From positions 124,001-188,000 of the forward strand of contig NZ_JAHLQF010000001.1 in assembly GCF_018918285.1 (NCBI RefSeq): a stretch of DNA of 64,000 nt, read 5' to 3'. A model generated the notes under the pieces. That model was not told the DNA's origin and searched no databases. It worked only from the letters and a program-made list of their open reading frames with translations. Source of the DNA: Clostridium mobile. Its GTDB lineage: Bacteria > Bacillota > Clostridia > Clostridiales > Clostridiaceae. This document shows, in pieces, positions 44,235 through 52,106 of the stretch; within the stretch, counting starts at the first letter, position 1, and every line of letters starts with the position of its first letter. A program made the position numbers and the translations under genes.

Positions 44235-46010
44235 TTAACTTACTATTGTATCATTCCATTCATTTTCTATACTCTTTTGGATATCCCATATTCTCTTATA
44301 TATTCCTTCTACCTTTATTAATTCATTATGACTGCCCATTTGAGCAATTTTACCCTTATCCAATACTATTATTTTATCTGAATCCATAATCGAGGATATT
44401 CTATGGGATATTATTATTGTGGTTACCCCTTTGCTTTTCTCTTTTAATGCTTCTTTAATTTTTCTGTCTGTTTCAGTATCTACAGCACTTAAGGAATCAT
44501 CAAATATAAGTATTGGACTAGATTTAATCAATGTTCTTGCTATAGCAATTCTCTGTCTTTGTCCACCTGACAGGTTAACTCCCTTTTCACCTAACATAGT
44601 TTCATAACCTTTTTCAAAGCTTTCTATAACTTCATGAACAGAGGCATTCCTTGCACTGAATATCACTTCTTCTTTAGTAGCATCTTTCTTGGCAATCTTT
44701 ATATTATCTTCAATATTTCTTGAGTAAAGATACGGCTCTTGAAGCACTGTACCAACGTTACTTCTAATCCACTTTTTGTTTATTTCTCTTAACTCTACTC
44801 CGTCAATTTTTATAGAACCACCATTATAATCGTAAAGCCTTCCTAACAGGTGAATTAAAGAGGATTTTCCGGAACCCGTTTGTCCAACTATAGCAACTTT
44901 TTCACCCTTATTTATTTTAAATGAAATACCATTTAAAATAGGCTGACCTTTGTCATATTCAAAATGCACATCTTTAAACTCTATATTGCCTAATATCTTA
45001 GGTTTCTTTTCTCCTTCTTTATCTTCCTCTACCTTTTCATTAAGTATTTGATATATTCTCTTTTTAGCTACAGTCATTTTCCCCATTTCAGATAGAATTC
45101 TTCCAAGTTGTCTTACAGGCCACAATAGCTTTATTTCATAATTAAGAAAAACTACCAATGTACCTAAACTTATATCTCCTATTAAAGTAAAATATATTCC
45201 AAATATTAAAACTGAAGCTATTTGAATCATACATAAGAAGTCAGATACACTCCAATAGGTACCTAGCAAACTGTAAAGCTTATACAATATGTTTTGGTAT
45301 CTTTTATTTACATTATCAAATTTATCAATTTCATATTTTTCTCTTCCAAAGGCTCTAACTACTCTAACTCCCCAAAGATTTTCCTGAAGTACTGTGGTCA
45401 TCTTCCCCTCTTCTTCATCTGCTTCATTAAATATGTCCTTGATTTTAGAAAAAAACATCAGTGAAAAACCAAAAATTATTGGCACTGTACTCATTGACAC
45501 TAAGGTCATCTTAACATTTAATGAAAACATTACTATTAGAGAAAATACCAATATAAAAATCCCTCTTCCCATTTCCACTAATTGATTTGATAAAAATTTC
45601 CTTATAGTTTCTACGTCAGAAGTACATCTTTGTATAAGATCTCCCGCTTCTGTTTTCACGTGATAATCGTAAGGCAGATGTTGAATATGGTCATAAAGCT
45701 TATCCCTTAAGCTCTTTGCTATATTTTCAGAAGCTTTAGCAGACCATTTCCCTCTATAATATAAAAACAATCCCCTAACCAAAGTTAAAATTACTAGTGT
45801 TAAACCGCAAATCCATAGGTTTTTTTGTAAGTATGATATACCTCCTATTTTATTAATAAAATAATTAACTTTATTACTACTATTTACAGGTATATTCCCT
45901 ATAACGTTATCAATAGTAACTTTAATAACTAAAGGTTCTAAAGTACCAATAAAGGTTGCAATAGCTACACATAGTATTGCTGCAGAATAGAGCAAAATAT
46001 TTTTCTTCAT
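44235..46010 (-). CDS. Multidrug ABC exporter half-transporter, degenerate-site subunit (BmrC/LmrC-like)
   Basis: A 591-residue half-transporter with six membrane helices, then an NBD with Walker A VGQTGSGKSSLIHLL, an intact C-loop LSGGQRQRIAIARTL and Walker B ILIFDDSLSAVDTE. In that Walker B, Asp replaces the catalytic Glu, marking it as the degenerate-site partner. Substrates are probably hydrophobic drugs or antibiotics. The gene sits behind a 230-base leader with a 22-codon ORF and two terminators, the arrangement used by B. subtilis bmrB-bmrCD. The RBS is unusual, a G-run (AAGGGGGGG) 9 bases before ATG 46010. Confidence 0.92.
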   Translation of the reverse strand: MKKNILLYSAAILCVAIATFIGTLEPLVIKVTIDNVIGNIPVNSSNKVNYFINKIGGISYLQKNLWICGLTLVILTLVRGLFLYYRGKWSAKASENIAKSLRDKLYDHIQHLPYDYHVKTEAGDLIQRCTSDVETIRKFLSNQLVEMGRGIFILVFSLIVMFSLNVKMTLVSMSTVPIIFGFSLMFFSKIKDIFNEADEEEGKMTTVLQENLWGVRVVRAFGREKYEIDKFDNVNKRYQNILYKLYSLLGTYWSVSDFLCMIQIASVLIFGIYFTLIGDISLGTLVVFLNYEIKLLWPVRQLGRILSEMGKMTVAKKRIYQILNEKVEEDKEGEKKPKILGNIEFKDVHFEYDKGQPILNGISFKINKGEKVAIVGQTGSGKSSLIHLLGRLYDYNGGSIKIDGVELREINKKWIRSNVGTVLQEPYLYSRNIEDNIKIAKKDATKEEVIFSARNASVHEVIESFEKGYETMLGEKGVNLSGGQRQRIAIARTLIKSSPILIFDDSLSAVDTETDRKIKEALKEKSKGVTTIIISHRISSIMDSDKIIVLDKGKIAQMGSHNELIKVEGIYKRIWDIQKSIENEWNDTIVS

Positions 46011-46036
46011 TTTTGTCCCCCCCTTTTTTCTTAAAC

Positions 46037-46064
46037 AAAAAAAGCCCAGGAGTATCCTAAGCTT
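46037..46064 (-). terminator. Leader terminator T2 before the ABC exporter
   Basis: On the minus strand AAGCTTAGGA pairs with TCCTGGGCTT (two G-U) around the loop TAC, then a run of seven T. It ends 27 bases before the exporter start codon, so it must be read through for expression. Confidence 0.88.
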
Positions 46065-46092
46065 TCACATCAAAACAATATATACATAATAT

Positions 46093-46122
46093 AAAAGCCA
46101 TAGAATACATAACCTATGGCTT
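46093..46122 (-). terminator. Leader terminator T1 (attenuator) before the ABC exporter
   Basis: Perfect 9-bp stem AAGCCATAG/CTATGGCTT with a 10-base loop, then TTATATT on the minus strand. Its 5' arm (within 46112-46119) is also exactly complementary to bases 46151-46158 at the end of the leader ORF, so an alternative antiterminator pairing is available. Confidence 0.75.
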
Positions 46123-46142
46123 AATTAACCAATTACAAAAAT

Positions 46143-46211
46143 TTACATGTCCATAGGTCGTATTTTAAATATAAAATTATATCCATTACTCAATAAATTT
46201 ATTAATAACAT
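46143..46211 (-). CDS. 22-residue leader peptide of the ABC exporter operon
   Basis: A short ORF that starts MLLINLLSNGYNFIF and ends KIRPMDM. It begins at ATG 46211 with a near-perfect AAAGGAGG (46221-46228) 9 bases upstream, much stronger than the RBS of the exporter gene. Bases 46155-46164 inside the ORF pair perfectly (10 bp) with 46213-46222, which includes part of that RBS. Bases 46151-46158 pair (8 bp) with the 5' arm of terminator T1. The expected role is a cis-acting sensor: a ribosome stalled by a translation inhibitor would favour the antiterminator. No homologue is claimed. Confidence 0.7.
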   Translation of the reverse strand: MLLINLLSNGYNFIFKIRPMDM

Positions 46212-46246
46212 TAATACGACCTCCTTTACAAAATTTTCATAATATA

Positions 46247-46275
46247 ATATTAGACCATTCTAAAAATTATTGCAA
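46247..46275 (-). promoter_or_regulatory. Promoter of the ABC exporter leader
   Basis: TTGCAA (46270-46275), 17-bp spacer and TAATAT (46247-46252) on the minus strand, about 20 bases upstream of the leader-ORF RBS. The transcript would begin near 46240 and run about 230 bases before the exporter start. Confidence 0.65.
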
Positions 46276-46316
46276 GCATTTTATTAATTATCTTAGAATT
46301 TAATTTTAAACAATTA

Positions 46317-46342
46317 ATAAAAACCCCTAATGATTTAGGAGT
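46317..46342 (-). terminator. Terminator after the ferritin-like gene
   Basis: AACTCCTAA/TTAGGGGTT stem (G-U allowed), then TTTATT on the minus strand, overlapping the end of the ferritin-like gene. Confidence 0.75.
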
Positions 46343-47057
46343 TCTTATTAAATAAACCTATTTCTTCATTTTCAATCCATTCTTCTACTTGCCTTTGAGC
46401 TTCTTCTATGTTTTCACCAGTCCCTACCAATATGCCCGTAATTATAGATTTAGATAATAAATATTCTATGTTTAATCCCATATCCTTTTCTTGTACAGCT
46501 CTTTTCATTATAGCATTCATGCTATCTATATATTCACTATGGTTTAATACAGTTTCTCCTCTATAACAATTTTCTTCACTCTTTTTTTTACGCCCAACTT
46601 GTTTGCACAAATTCATTGTTAAAATATAATTATATTTTGTTGCATGTTTCATTTCATCTGTCAAAATTTCAAGAAGTATATCTCTTTGATATCTGTTAGG
46701 TAAGCCCATTCTTATGATTCTATATTTTTCAACAGCTGCTAATTCCCCAAATAAGGCACGTTTAATTCCTTCTACATAAGATTTAGGTTTAACAAACTTT
46801 TCGCAATCTGTACTTTCTATATCTTGTCCTGTGTAACATTTATAAATTTCTTTAAACCATTTTCTATGTTTTCTCTCATCATTTCTTATAGACATTATTA
46901 TTTCTTTTTCTTCTTTTGTTGGAGCCATTTTTATTAAATAGTCATAGGTTAACTCATCATTTCGCTCATCTTGCACGGCTTCCTTTATTAAATCTAATGA
47001 TTTACATAAATCCATTTTAGTAAAATCCATTCCATAATTCGAACAACAATAATGCAT
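46335..47057 (-). CDS. Ferritin-like / rubrerythrin-like diiron protein
   Basis: A 240-residue protein with a four-helix bundle carrying two ExxH iron motifs: RNDERKHRKWF near residue 70 and TDEMKHATKYNYI near residue 145, with partner Glu in QDERNDELTYDYL and FGELAAVEKY. No C-terminal rubredoxin domain is present, so it is not a full rubrerythrin. The N-terminus MHYCCSNYGM holds a Cys pair. The role in oxidative stress or iron handling is inferred. An inverted repeat overlaps its likely promoter. RBS GGAGG before ATG 47057. Confidence 0.82.
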   Translation of the reverse strand: MHYCCSNYGMDFTKMDLCKSLDLIKEAVQDERNDELTYDYLIKMAPTKEEKEIIMSIRNDERKHRKWFKEIYKCYTGQDIESTDCEKFVKPKSYVEGIKRALFGELAAVEKYRIIRMGLPNRYQRDILLEILTDEMKHATKYNYILTMNLCKQVGRKKKSEENCYRGETVLNHSEYIDSMNAIMKRAVQEKDMGLNIEYLLSKSIITGILVGTGENIEEAQRQVEEWIENEEIGLFNKNS

Positions 47058-47104
47058 TCAATCCTCCAAAATAATATTACTAGACACAATATATTATATG
47101 TTCT

Positions 47105-47128
47105 AAATTTTGTTTTGACACAAAATTT
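47105..47128. promoter_or_regulatory. Inverted repeat at the ferritin-like gene promoter
   Basis: Perfect 9-bp arms AAATTTTGT/ACAAAATTT with a 6-base centre in the divergent gap. On the minus strand it covers the expected -35 region upstream of a TATAAT sequence near 47093. Operator candidate; it does not match the PerR or Fur consensus as I know them. Confidence 0.45.
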
Positions 47129-47214
47129 AATTATAGAAAAGATTTTATATTTATGTCATAAATAAACATATTGCATAGTATATTATTATAGTTCAAAGTT
47201 TTAGGAGGTTATTT

Positions 47215-47742
47215 ATGGATCCTTATATGATGAATATGTGTGAAATGTGCATGCACAAAGTATACTGCCCTACCATGATGAGAATGCAATCTATGAATAT
47301 GTATCAGATGCCTATGGGAATGGAACAAATGCCCATGATGCAATACATGGATATGGATATGGACATGGAGGACACAATGGAAATGATGAACGATACGGAC
47401 ATTATGGGAGATATGGGCTTAATGAACCATGTGGGCATGAACGATGGCATAATGGATTACATGAGAACTGAGTATACTTCAAATGAAGCTGATGAAGTTA
47501 ATGAAGATGTAGCTGCAAATGCTGATTTTATTACAGATGAAAATGACGATTTAGAATTTGCAAGAAAACACAAAGATCACTGGAAACATTGTAAATGTGA
47601 TTGCGATGAAGTACTAGAAAAAATAGAAAGAAAGAATCCAGAAATATTTAGAAGTCTTATGATGTGTGGAGTGCCTTATTGTCACGCTAAAAAAATAGTA
47701 AGTAGAATTATATATTTAACAATAAAATATTGCCGAGATTAA
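47215..47742 (+). CDS. Methionine-rich protein with Cys/His-rich C-terminal domain
   Basis: A 175-residue protein I cannot assign to a family. Residues 1-85 contain about 35 Met in motifs such as MDPYMMNMCEMCMHK, MPMGMEQMPMM and MDMDMDMEDTMEMM. A short acidic linker follows, then a folded-looking C-terminal 55 residues with KHKDHWKHCKCDCDEVLEKI and MMCGVPYCHAKKIVSRIIYL. Met-rich M-x-M and M-x-x-M runs are typical of copper(I)-binding proteins and some spore coat proteins; both are inference. RBS AGGAGG before ATG 47215; the gene has its own bidirectional terminator. Confidence 0.75.
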   Translation: MDPYMMNMCEMCMHKVYCPTMMRMQSMNMYQMPMGMEQMPMMQYMDMDMDMEDTMEMMNDTDIMGDMGLMNHVGMNDGIMDYMRTEYTSNEADEVNEDVAANADFITDENDDLEFARKHKDHWKHCKCDCDEVLEKIERKNPEIFRSLMMCGVPYCHAKKIVSRIIYLTIKYCRD

Positions 47743-47755
47743 CAACATAAGGCTT

Positions 47756-47791
47756 AAGAATAAAACAGGCATAATACCTGTTTTATTCTTG
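47756..47791. terminator. Bidirectional terminator
   Basis: Perfect 14-bp stem AAGAATAAAACAGG/CCTGTTTTATTCTT with a 7-base loop between the convergent Met-rich gene and holin gene. Confidence 0.9.
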
Positions 47792-47793
47792 TT

Positions 47794-48213
47794 TTATTCT
47801 GTAATTTTAGGATCTGCTTCATCTATTTTAGGATTGAATATTGGCGCCTCTCCTAATAGTTTTGAATTTTTTAGCTGAGTATTAATCTCACCTACTATAG
47901 CTTCTCTAAAATGATCTAACTCCTCCTGAGATAAGGAAGGTATTTGATTTAATAATAACTGGTCAAAGATTTTCTTCTTTTCCGTTCCTGTTTGAGGCAT
48001 ATATTTAAACTGCTGCTCAACTGCATAAAATATACTTTTGGCAATATTATAAGTGCCATTATATTGTTCTGCACCTATTTGCTTAATCAACATTTCTTTT
48101 TTCTTAGACAAATATGATACTAGTACGGTAATAAAATAACTTATTATCACTCCTAATATACTTAATATTCCTTGAACTAAAATATCCATAATACCACTTT
48201 GCAAAGTTTCCAT
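47794..48213 (-). CDS. LLH-family phage-type holin
   Basis: A 139-residue protein: one strong N-terminal membrane helix (about residues 10-35, MDILVQGILSILGVIISYFITVLVSYL) followed by a basic then acidic cytosolic region with KSIFYAVEQQFKYMPQTG and LSQEELDHFREAIVGEIN. This fits the LLH holin family. It follows the N-acetylmuramoyl-L-alanine amidase gene by 12 bases, the usual lysin-holin pairing, though no other phage genes are near. Confidence 0.75.
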   Translation of the reverse strand: METLQSGIMDILVQGILSILGVIISYFITVLVSYLSKKKEMLIKQIGAEQYNGTYNIAKSIFYAVEQQFKYMPQTGTEKKKIFDQLLLNQIPSLSQEELDHFREAIVGEINTQLKNSKLLGEAPIFNPKIDEADPKITE

Positions 48214-48225
48214 ATTCCCCCTCCA

Positions 48226-48975
48226 TCACAATAATATTTTTGAACCCTTTGTTCTAGTGGTTAATATAATTCTATTTCCTTCTATTTCACTATCTTGAAT
48301 TGTAATGTAATTATATTTATCAAGATGAATATCAATTCTTCCTTTTTCTTTTATAACTTGAATATAACCAATGCCTCCTGGTAGGGAATAAACCCCTGGC
48401 ATAGAAGGGATACTGTAGTCTATATTAGGAACAGTTGGCTCATTCTTTTCAACAAAAGCGTACTGCCCAGTTAATCCCTTTATTATTGAATTTGCAATGC
48501 TCAAGGGATTATATTTATCACAGTCCTCTTTGTTATCACAAAAAAATGGTTCTACTAAAATAGATGGCATAGACGTATGTTTTAAAATATATAAATTTTC
48601 CCTTTTTACAGGTCCTCTATTTACATATCCTAACTTACTTATCTCTGAACATATTTTTTCGGCTAAGCCTTTGCCCGTTGGAGAAATATACTCAACCTCA
48701 CATCCTTTAGCCCTATCTTTTTCAAAAGCATTTACATGCAATGAAACAAGTAGATCAACCTTATTACTGTTCGCCATGTTAACTCTATAGGCTAAGGATT
48801 GTGCTAAAGTCAAATTAGATTTGGTTGGGGTAACATTAATTATAGTATGTCCTAGCTTTTTTAGTCCTTCTATCACTAAAGGACCATATTCTCTTATAAT
48901 TTTTTCTTCATTAAGATAACCAATAGATCCCCTATCATCACCTGTTCCATGACCCAAATCTATAGCAATTTTCAT
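48226..48975 (-). CDS. N-acetylmuramoyl-L-alanine amidase (Amidase_3), endolysin-like
   Basis: A 249-residue zinc amidase: IAIDLGHGTGDDRGS (first His), EEKIIREYG (Glu), VSLHVNAFEKD (second His) and ILVEPFFCDNKED (catalytic Glu), residues about 1-170. A C-terminal beta-rich segment of about 60 residues probably binds the wall. No signal peptide is present, as expected for a holin-released endolysin rather than a secreted autolysin. RBS AGGAGG before ATG 48975. Confidence 0.9.
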   Translation of the reverse strand: MKIAIDLGHGTGDDRGSIGYLNEEKIIREYGPLVIEGLKKLGHTIINVTPTKSNLTLAQSLAYRVNMANSNKVDLLVSLHVNAFEKDRAKGCEVEYISPTGKGLAEKICSEISKLGYVNRGPVKRENLYILKHTSMPSILVEPFFCDNKEDCDKYNPLSIANSIIKGLTGQYAFVEKNEPTVPNIDYSIPSMPGVYSLPGGIGYIQVIKEKGRIDIHLDKYNYITIQDSEIEGNRIILTTRTKGSKILL

Positions 48976-49096
48976 AACAAATTGCCTCCTTCAAATAAAT
49001 GCTAATATATAATATACTGTAATGATTTTTTTGATAAAGATTAACATTATTAAAATTGCTACATATTATTATAATAAACAATTAATAGGAGTATAT

Positions 49097-49624
49097 ATGG
49101 AGACCTTTGAAAATACAAACTTATATTCAAGAACTTCAGCTGTGGAATATGCTAAAAAATATGCTTTAAATCCTAATCCTCAATATCGATATTTTTCTTT
49201 AAGCAATACTGGTGGCGATTGTGCTAACTTTGTTTCTCAGTGTTTAAGGGCTGGGGGAGCTCCTTTTATTTATAACAGAGAACATTCTTGGTGGTATAAT
49301 AACATGAGCACTGGAAATGTAATGGATGATACTTGGTCTGTACCCTGGGCAGTAGCTCACTCCTTATATTGGCTTTTAAAAATAAATGATGAAAGTAATC
49401 TTAGCGGTGCTAAGGGAAGAGAAGTTTTCGATATTTCTTTATTAGATTTAGGTGACCTTGTGTTTTATGAAGATAGCAGTGGCTTAATATTTCATTCTGC
49501 AATAATAACGGGGTTTAGTGGCAATATCCCTCTTGTAAGCCACCATTCTTTCGAAGCTTTGAATATTTTTTATTATAATACTTGGCCAGCAAATAAAATT
49601 CATTTTTTAAAAATTCGTCTATGA
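49097..49624 (+). CDS. Amidase_6 domain protein lacking a signal peptide
   Basis: A protein of about 175 residues composed only of the putative amidase domain: YSRTSAVEYAKKYALNPNP, TGGDCANFVSQCLRAGG (catalytic Cys type) and IFHSAIITGFSGNIPLVSHHS (His). It is a paralogue of the C-terminal domain of the secreted protein at 24007-25161. ATG 49097 has TAGGAG 5 bases upstream; an in-frame extension to ATG 49022 has no RBS and is AT-rich. It lies divergently next to the holin/endolysin pair. Confidence 0.82.
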   Translation: METFENTNLYSRTSAVEYAKKYALNPNPQYRYFSLSNTGGDCANFVSQCLRAGGAPFIYNREHSWWYNNMSTGNVMDDTWSVPWAVAHSLYWLLKINDESNLSGAKGREVFDISLLDLGDLVFYEDSSGLIFHSAIITGFSGNIPLVSHHSFEALNIFYYNTWPANKIHFLKIRL

Positions 49625-49719
49625 TTTGCTAATATATCCTAATCTAGTGCATCCATTGTTGAAATAAGGAATTTATTGTTTTCATCTGTTGGATTTTTAC
49701 TAGGTGGAGCTAAAAAACA

Positions 49720-49754
49720 AGAAAAAATAGAATAGAGATAGTCTATTCTATTTT
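49720..49754. terminator. Terminator after the Amidase_6 gene
   Basis: Stem AAAATAGAATAGA/TCTATTCTATTTT with a 5-base loop, then T-rich sequence. The roughly 95 bases between the gene and this hairpin hold no recognisable feature. Confidence 0.75.
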
Positions 49755-49852
49755 TATTTCTATATATTATCTCCTTTTGATAAAGTTTAAAAAATATTAT
49801 ATGATAATTATATTAATGAATTCTATACACATAGCTAAAATTGGAGGATTCT

Positions 49853-50482
49853 ATGAATTATATTGATTTGACACATTCTATTAAAGATAACTTAATATCA
49901 TATTCAAAGGAGGAAACTCCTCACGTATACCCTTTATCTACCATTGACCACAGCGGTTTTGAGGTAAATAAATTAATTATTACTACTCATACTTCCACCC
50001 ATGTAGATGCACCTAAACATATCTTTGATGATGGAAATACTATTGATAAAGTATCTTTAGAAAGTTGTTTTGGAAAAGCTTTTATAATGGATTTTTCAAA
50101 ATATAAAAATACAGTTATTTCCCTGGAAATTTTTTGTAAATATTATCAATATGAAGTTGATTATATTTTATTTTATACTGGTGCTGAAATATACTGGAAC
50201 ACTAATGAGTATTTAAATAATTATAAATATCCTTCTTTAGAACTTTGCAATCATCTAAGTAATTTACCTATTAAAGGTATAGGAATGGATACTATTTCTG
50301 TAGATGGCAATGAAAGTGAACTATTTGAAAACCACAGAGTTCTATTAAAAAACAATAAAATTATTATTGAAAATTTGAAAAATTTATCACTTTTAAAAGG
50401 TAAGCTATGTGCCATTTACATATTTCCATTAAAGGTTCACAGTGGAGATGGCGCTCCTGCTAGAGTTATAGCAAAAATATAG
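49853..50482 (+). CDS. Cyclase family protein (kynurenine formamidase-like)
   Basis: A metal-dependent hydrolase-fold protein of 209 residues: MNYIDLTHSIKDN, the metal-binding THTSTHVDAPKHIFDDG (H-x-x-x-H-x-D) near residue 50, and KGIGMDTISVDG. The family includes kynurenine formamidase and isatin hydrolase; the substrate here is unknown and no tryptophan-degradation genes are near. ATG 49853 has GGAGG 6 bases upstream. Confidence 0.88.
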   Translation: MNYIDLTHSIKDNLISYSKEETPHVYPLSTIDHSGFEVNKLIITTHTSTHVDAPKHIFDDGNTIDKVSLESCFGKAFIMDFSKYKNTVISLEIFCKYYQYEVDYILFYTGAEIYWNTNEYLNNYKYPSLELCNHLSNLPIKGIGMDTISVDGNESELFENHRVLLKNNKIIIENLKNLSLLKGKLCAIYIFPLKVHSGDGAPARVIAKI

Positions 50483-50496
50483 GTATATAAAAAATA

Positions 50497-50524
50497 AAAG
50501 AGGTTAGCCTAAGCTAGCCTCTTA
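50497..50524. terminator. Bidirectional terminator
   Basis: AAGAGGTTAGC/GCTAGCCTCTT stem with one G-U-type pair and a 4-base loop, between the convergent cyclase and SASP genes. Confidence 0.85.
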
Positions 50525-50528
50525 CATC

Positions 50529-50729
50529 TTATAGATTTCTTTCGTAAGCTTCTATCATTCTTTTAACCATTTCTCCGCCTACTGATCCATTTTGTCTTGA
50601 AGTTAAGTTTCCTTTATCCATGGATTCATAGTTTGATAATCCTAATTCAGTAGCTATTTCAGCTTTAAACTGATTTAATCCTCTTTTAGCTTCTGGAACT
50701 AATACTCTGTTTGATGAATAATTTGGCAT
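50529..50729 (-). CDS. Alpha/beta-type small acid-soluble spore protein
   Basis: A 66-residue DNA-protecting spore protein. It shows the germination-protease site region FKAEIATELGLSNYE and the DNA-binding block GNLTSRQNGSVGGEMVKRMI, both diagnostic for alpha/beta SASPs, which saturate forespore DNA and guard against UV and heat. Strong RBS AGGAGGG. Forespore (sigma-G) expression is expected, but I could not identify a convincing sigma-G promoter by eye. Confidence 0.96.
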   Translation of the reverse strand: MPNYSSNRVLVPEAKRGLNQFKAEIATELGLSNYESMDKGNLTSRQNGSVGGEMVKRMIEAYERNL

Positions 50730-50876
50730 AATGTTTCCCTCCTAATTTAATTTTTTTATTTTGTTTTGTAATATAAGTTTTACCCAATAGAACATTTATA
50801 TGTTATGGAATTGAAGGAAACATTGGTAATACTTGATGTAATATATAAGCTTTGGATATAAAATATGCTTTAATAA

Positions 50877-52079
50877 TTATTTAATTTTGATTTTAAACAT
50901 TTTTCTTTTTCCTATAGTTACAATATCATTATTATTTAATATAATATCACTACAAACGGAGATAATATCGCCATTTAATTTAATTCCACCTTGTTTAATT
51001 AATCTTCTAACTTCACTGTTGGATGACACAAATCCTGATAATGCAATTGCTTCTATTAAATTTGTGTTTTTTTCTATTAAAATTTCTAAAATATCTTCAG
51101 GAATTTCATTTTTTTGATATAAATTTTTAAAATATTCCTCAGCAATCCTTGCCTCTTCTGCATCATGATATAATGTTACAATTTCTCTTGCCAATCTCAT
51201 TTTCATATCTCTAGGATTAACTTCCTCTTTTTTCATTTCTTCTTTTATGTTATTTATCTCATCTGGATGAATATCTGTCGCCAGTTCAAAATATTTAATT
51301 ATTAACTCATCGGGTAATTGCATAACTTTTATATACATATCTTTGGCACTTTCATATATACCAATATAATTTCCAAGACTTTTACTCATTTTCTCCTTTC
51401 CATCTAATCCTTCTAATATAGGCATAAATATGGCTATTTGACTCTCTTCATTAAATTCTTTTTGCAACGTTCTACCCATTAAAATATTAAACCTTTGATC
51501 TGTTCCACCCAACTCTATATCAGCCTTTATATGAATTGAATCATAGGCTTGCATCAGTGGGTAAAAGAACTCATGAATTCCTATACTTATTCCGTTATTA
51601 AGTCTATTTTTAAAGTCTTCTCTTTCTGTCATTCTTGCCACAGTACACTTAGATGCAAGCTCTATTACATCTCTAAAATTTAAATTCCCTAACCATTGGC
51701 TATTAAAAGTAAGCTTTGTTTTCTGTCTATTTAAAACCTTAAACACCTGATTTTCATAGGTTTTTGCATTCTCCATAACCTGCTCTTTTGTTAATTGTTT
51801 TCTCCCTTTAGACTTTCCAGTAGGATCACCAATCATCCCTGTAAAATCTCCTATTATTATTACTGCTTCATGTCCTAAGTCTTGTAATTGTTTTATCTTT
51901 CTTAAAACAACTGCATGCCCTAAATGTATGTCTGGTGCACTTGGGTCCAATCCTAACTTTACAATAAGAGGCCTTTTTTCTTTTTCACATTTTATTAATT
52001 TTTCCTTTAATTCATCTAAATTTATTATTTCATCTGCCCCTTTTTTAATAATCTTAATTTGCTCATCAATACTTACCAT
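50877..52079 (-). CDS. tyrS: Tyrosyl-tRNA synthetase
   Basis: A class Ic synthetase of 400 residues: LGLDPSAPDIHLGHAVVLRK (HIGH-type motif HLGH), GDFTGMIGDPTGK, ELGGTDQRFNILMGR and GKEKMSKSLGNYIGI (KMSKS), then a C-terminal S4 RNA-binding domain (IEAIALSGFVSSNSEVRRLI). I chose ATG 52079 (MVSIDEQIK) with AGGAGGT upstream; a longer open frame to 52139 runs into the T-box terminator. Expression is controlled by the tyrosine T-box just upstream. Confidence 0.96.
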   Translation of the reverse strand: MVSIDEQIKIIKKGADEIINLDELKEKLIKCEKEKRPLIVKLGLDPSAPDIHLGHAVVLRKIKQLQDLGHEAVIIIGDFTGMIGDPTGKSKGRKQLTKEQVMENAKTYENQVFKVLNRQKTKLTFNSQWLGNLNFRDVIELASKCTVARMTEREDFKNRLNNGISIGIHEFFYPLMQAYDSIHIKADIELGGTDQRFNILMGRTLQKEFNEESQIAIFMPILEGLDGKEKMSKSLGNYIGIYESAKDMYIKVMQLPDELIIKYFELATDIHPDEINNIKEEMKKEEVNPRDMKMRLAREIVTLYHDAEEARIAEEYFKNLYQKNEIPEDILEILIEKNTNLIEAIALSGFVSSNSEVRRLIKQGGIKLNGDIISVCSDIILNNNDIVTIGKRKMFKIKIK

Positions 52080-52106
52080 TATCTTACCTCCTATAATATT
52101 TAATAA

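Noticed and set aside
47247-47471. Overlapping plus-strand frame inside the Met-rich gene (His/Gly/Tyr-rich)
   Set aside because: It has no RBS and its His/Gly/Tyr bias is what the ATG-rich codons of the main frame give when read one base out of phase.
49628-49760. Minus-strand open stretch ending in a stop at 49639-49641, giving a plausible-looking 40-residue tail
   Set aside because: No start with an RBS and no recognisable motif; it runs through the terminator hairpin at 49720-49754. Probably chance in a short AT-rich gap.
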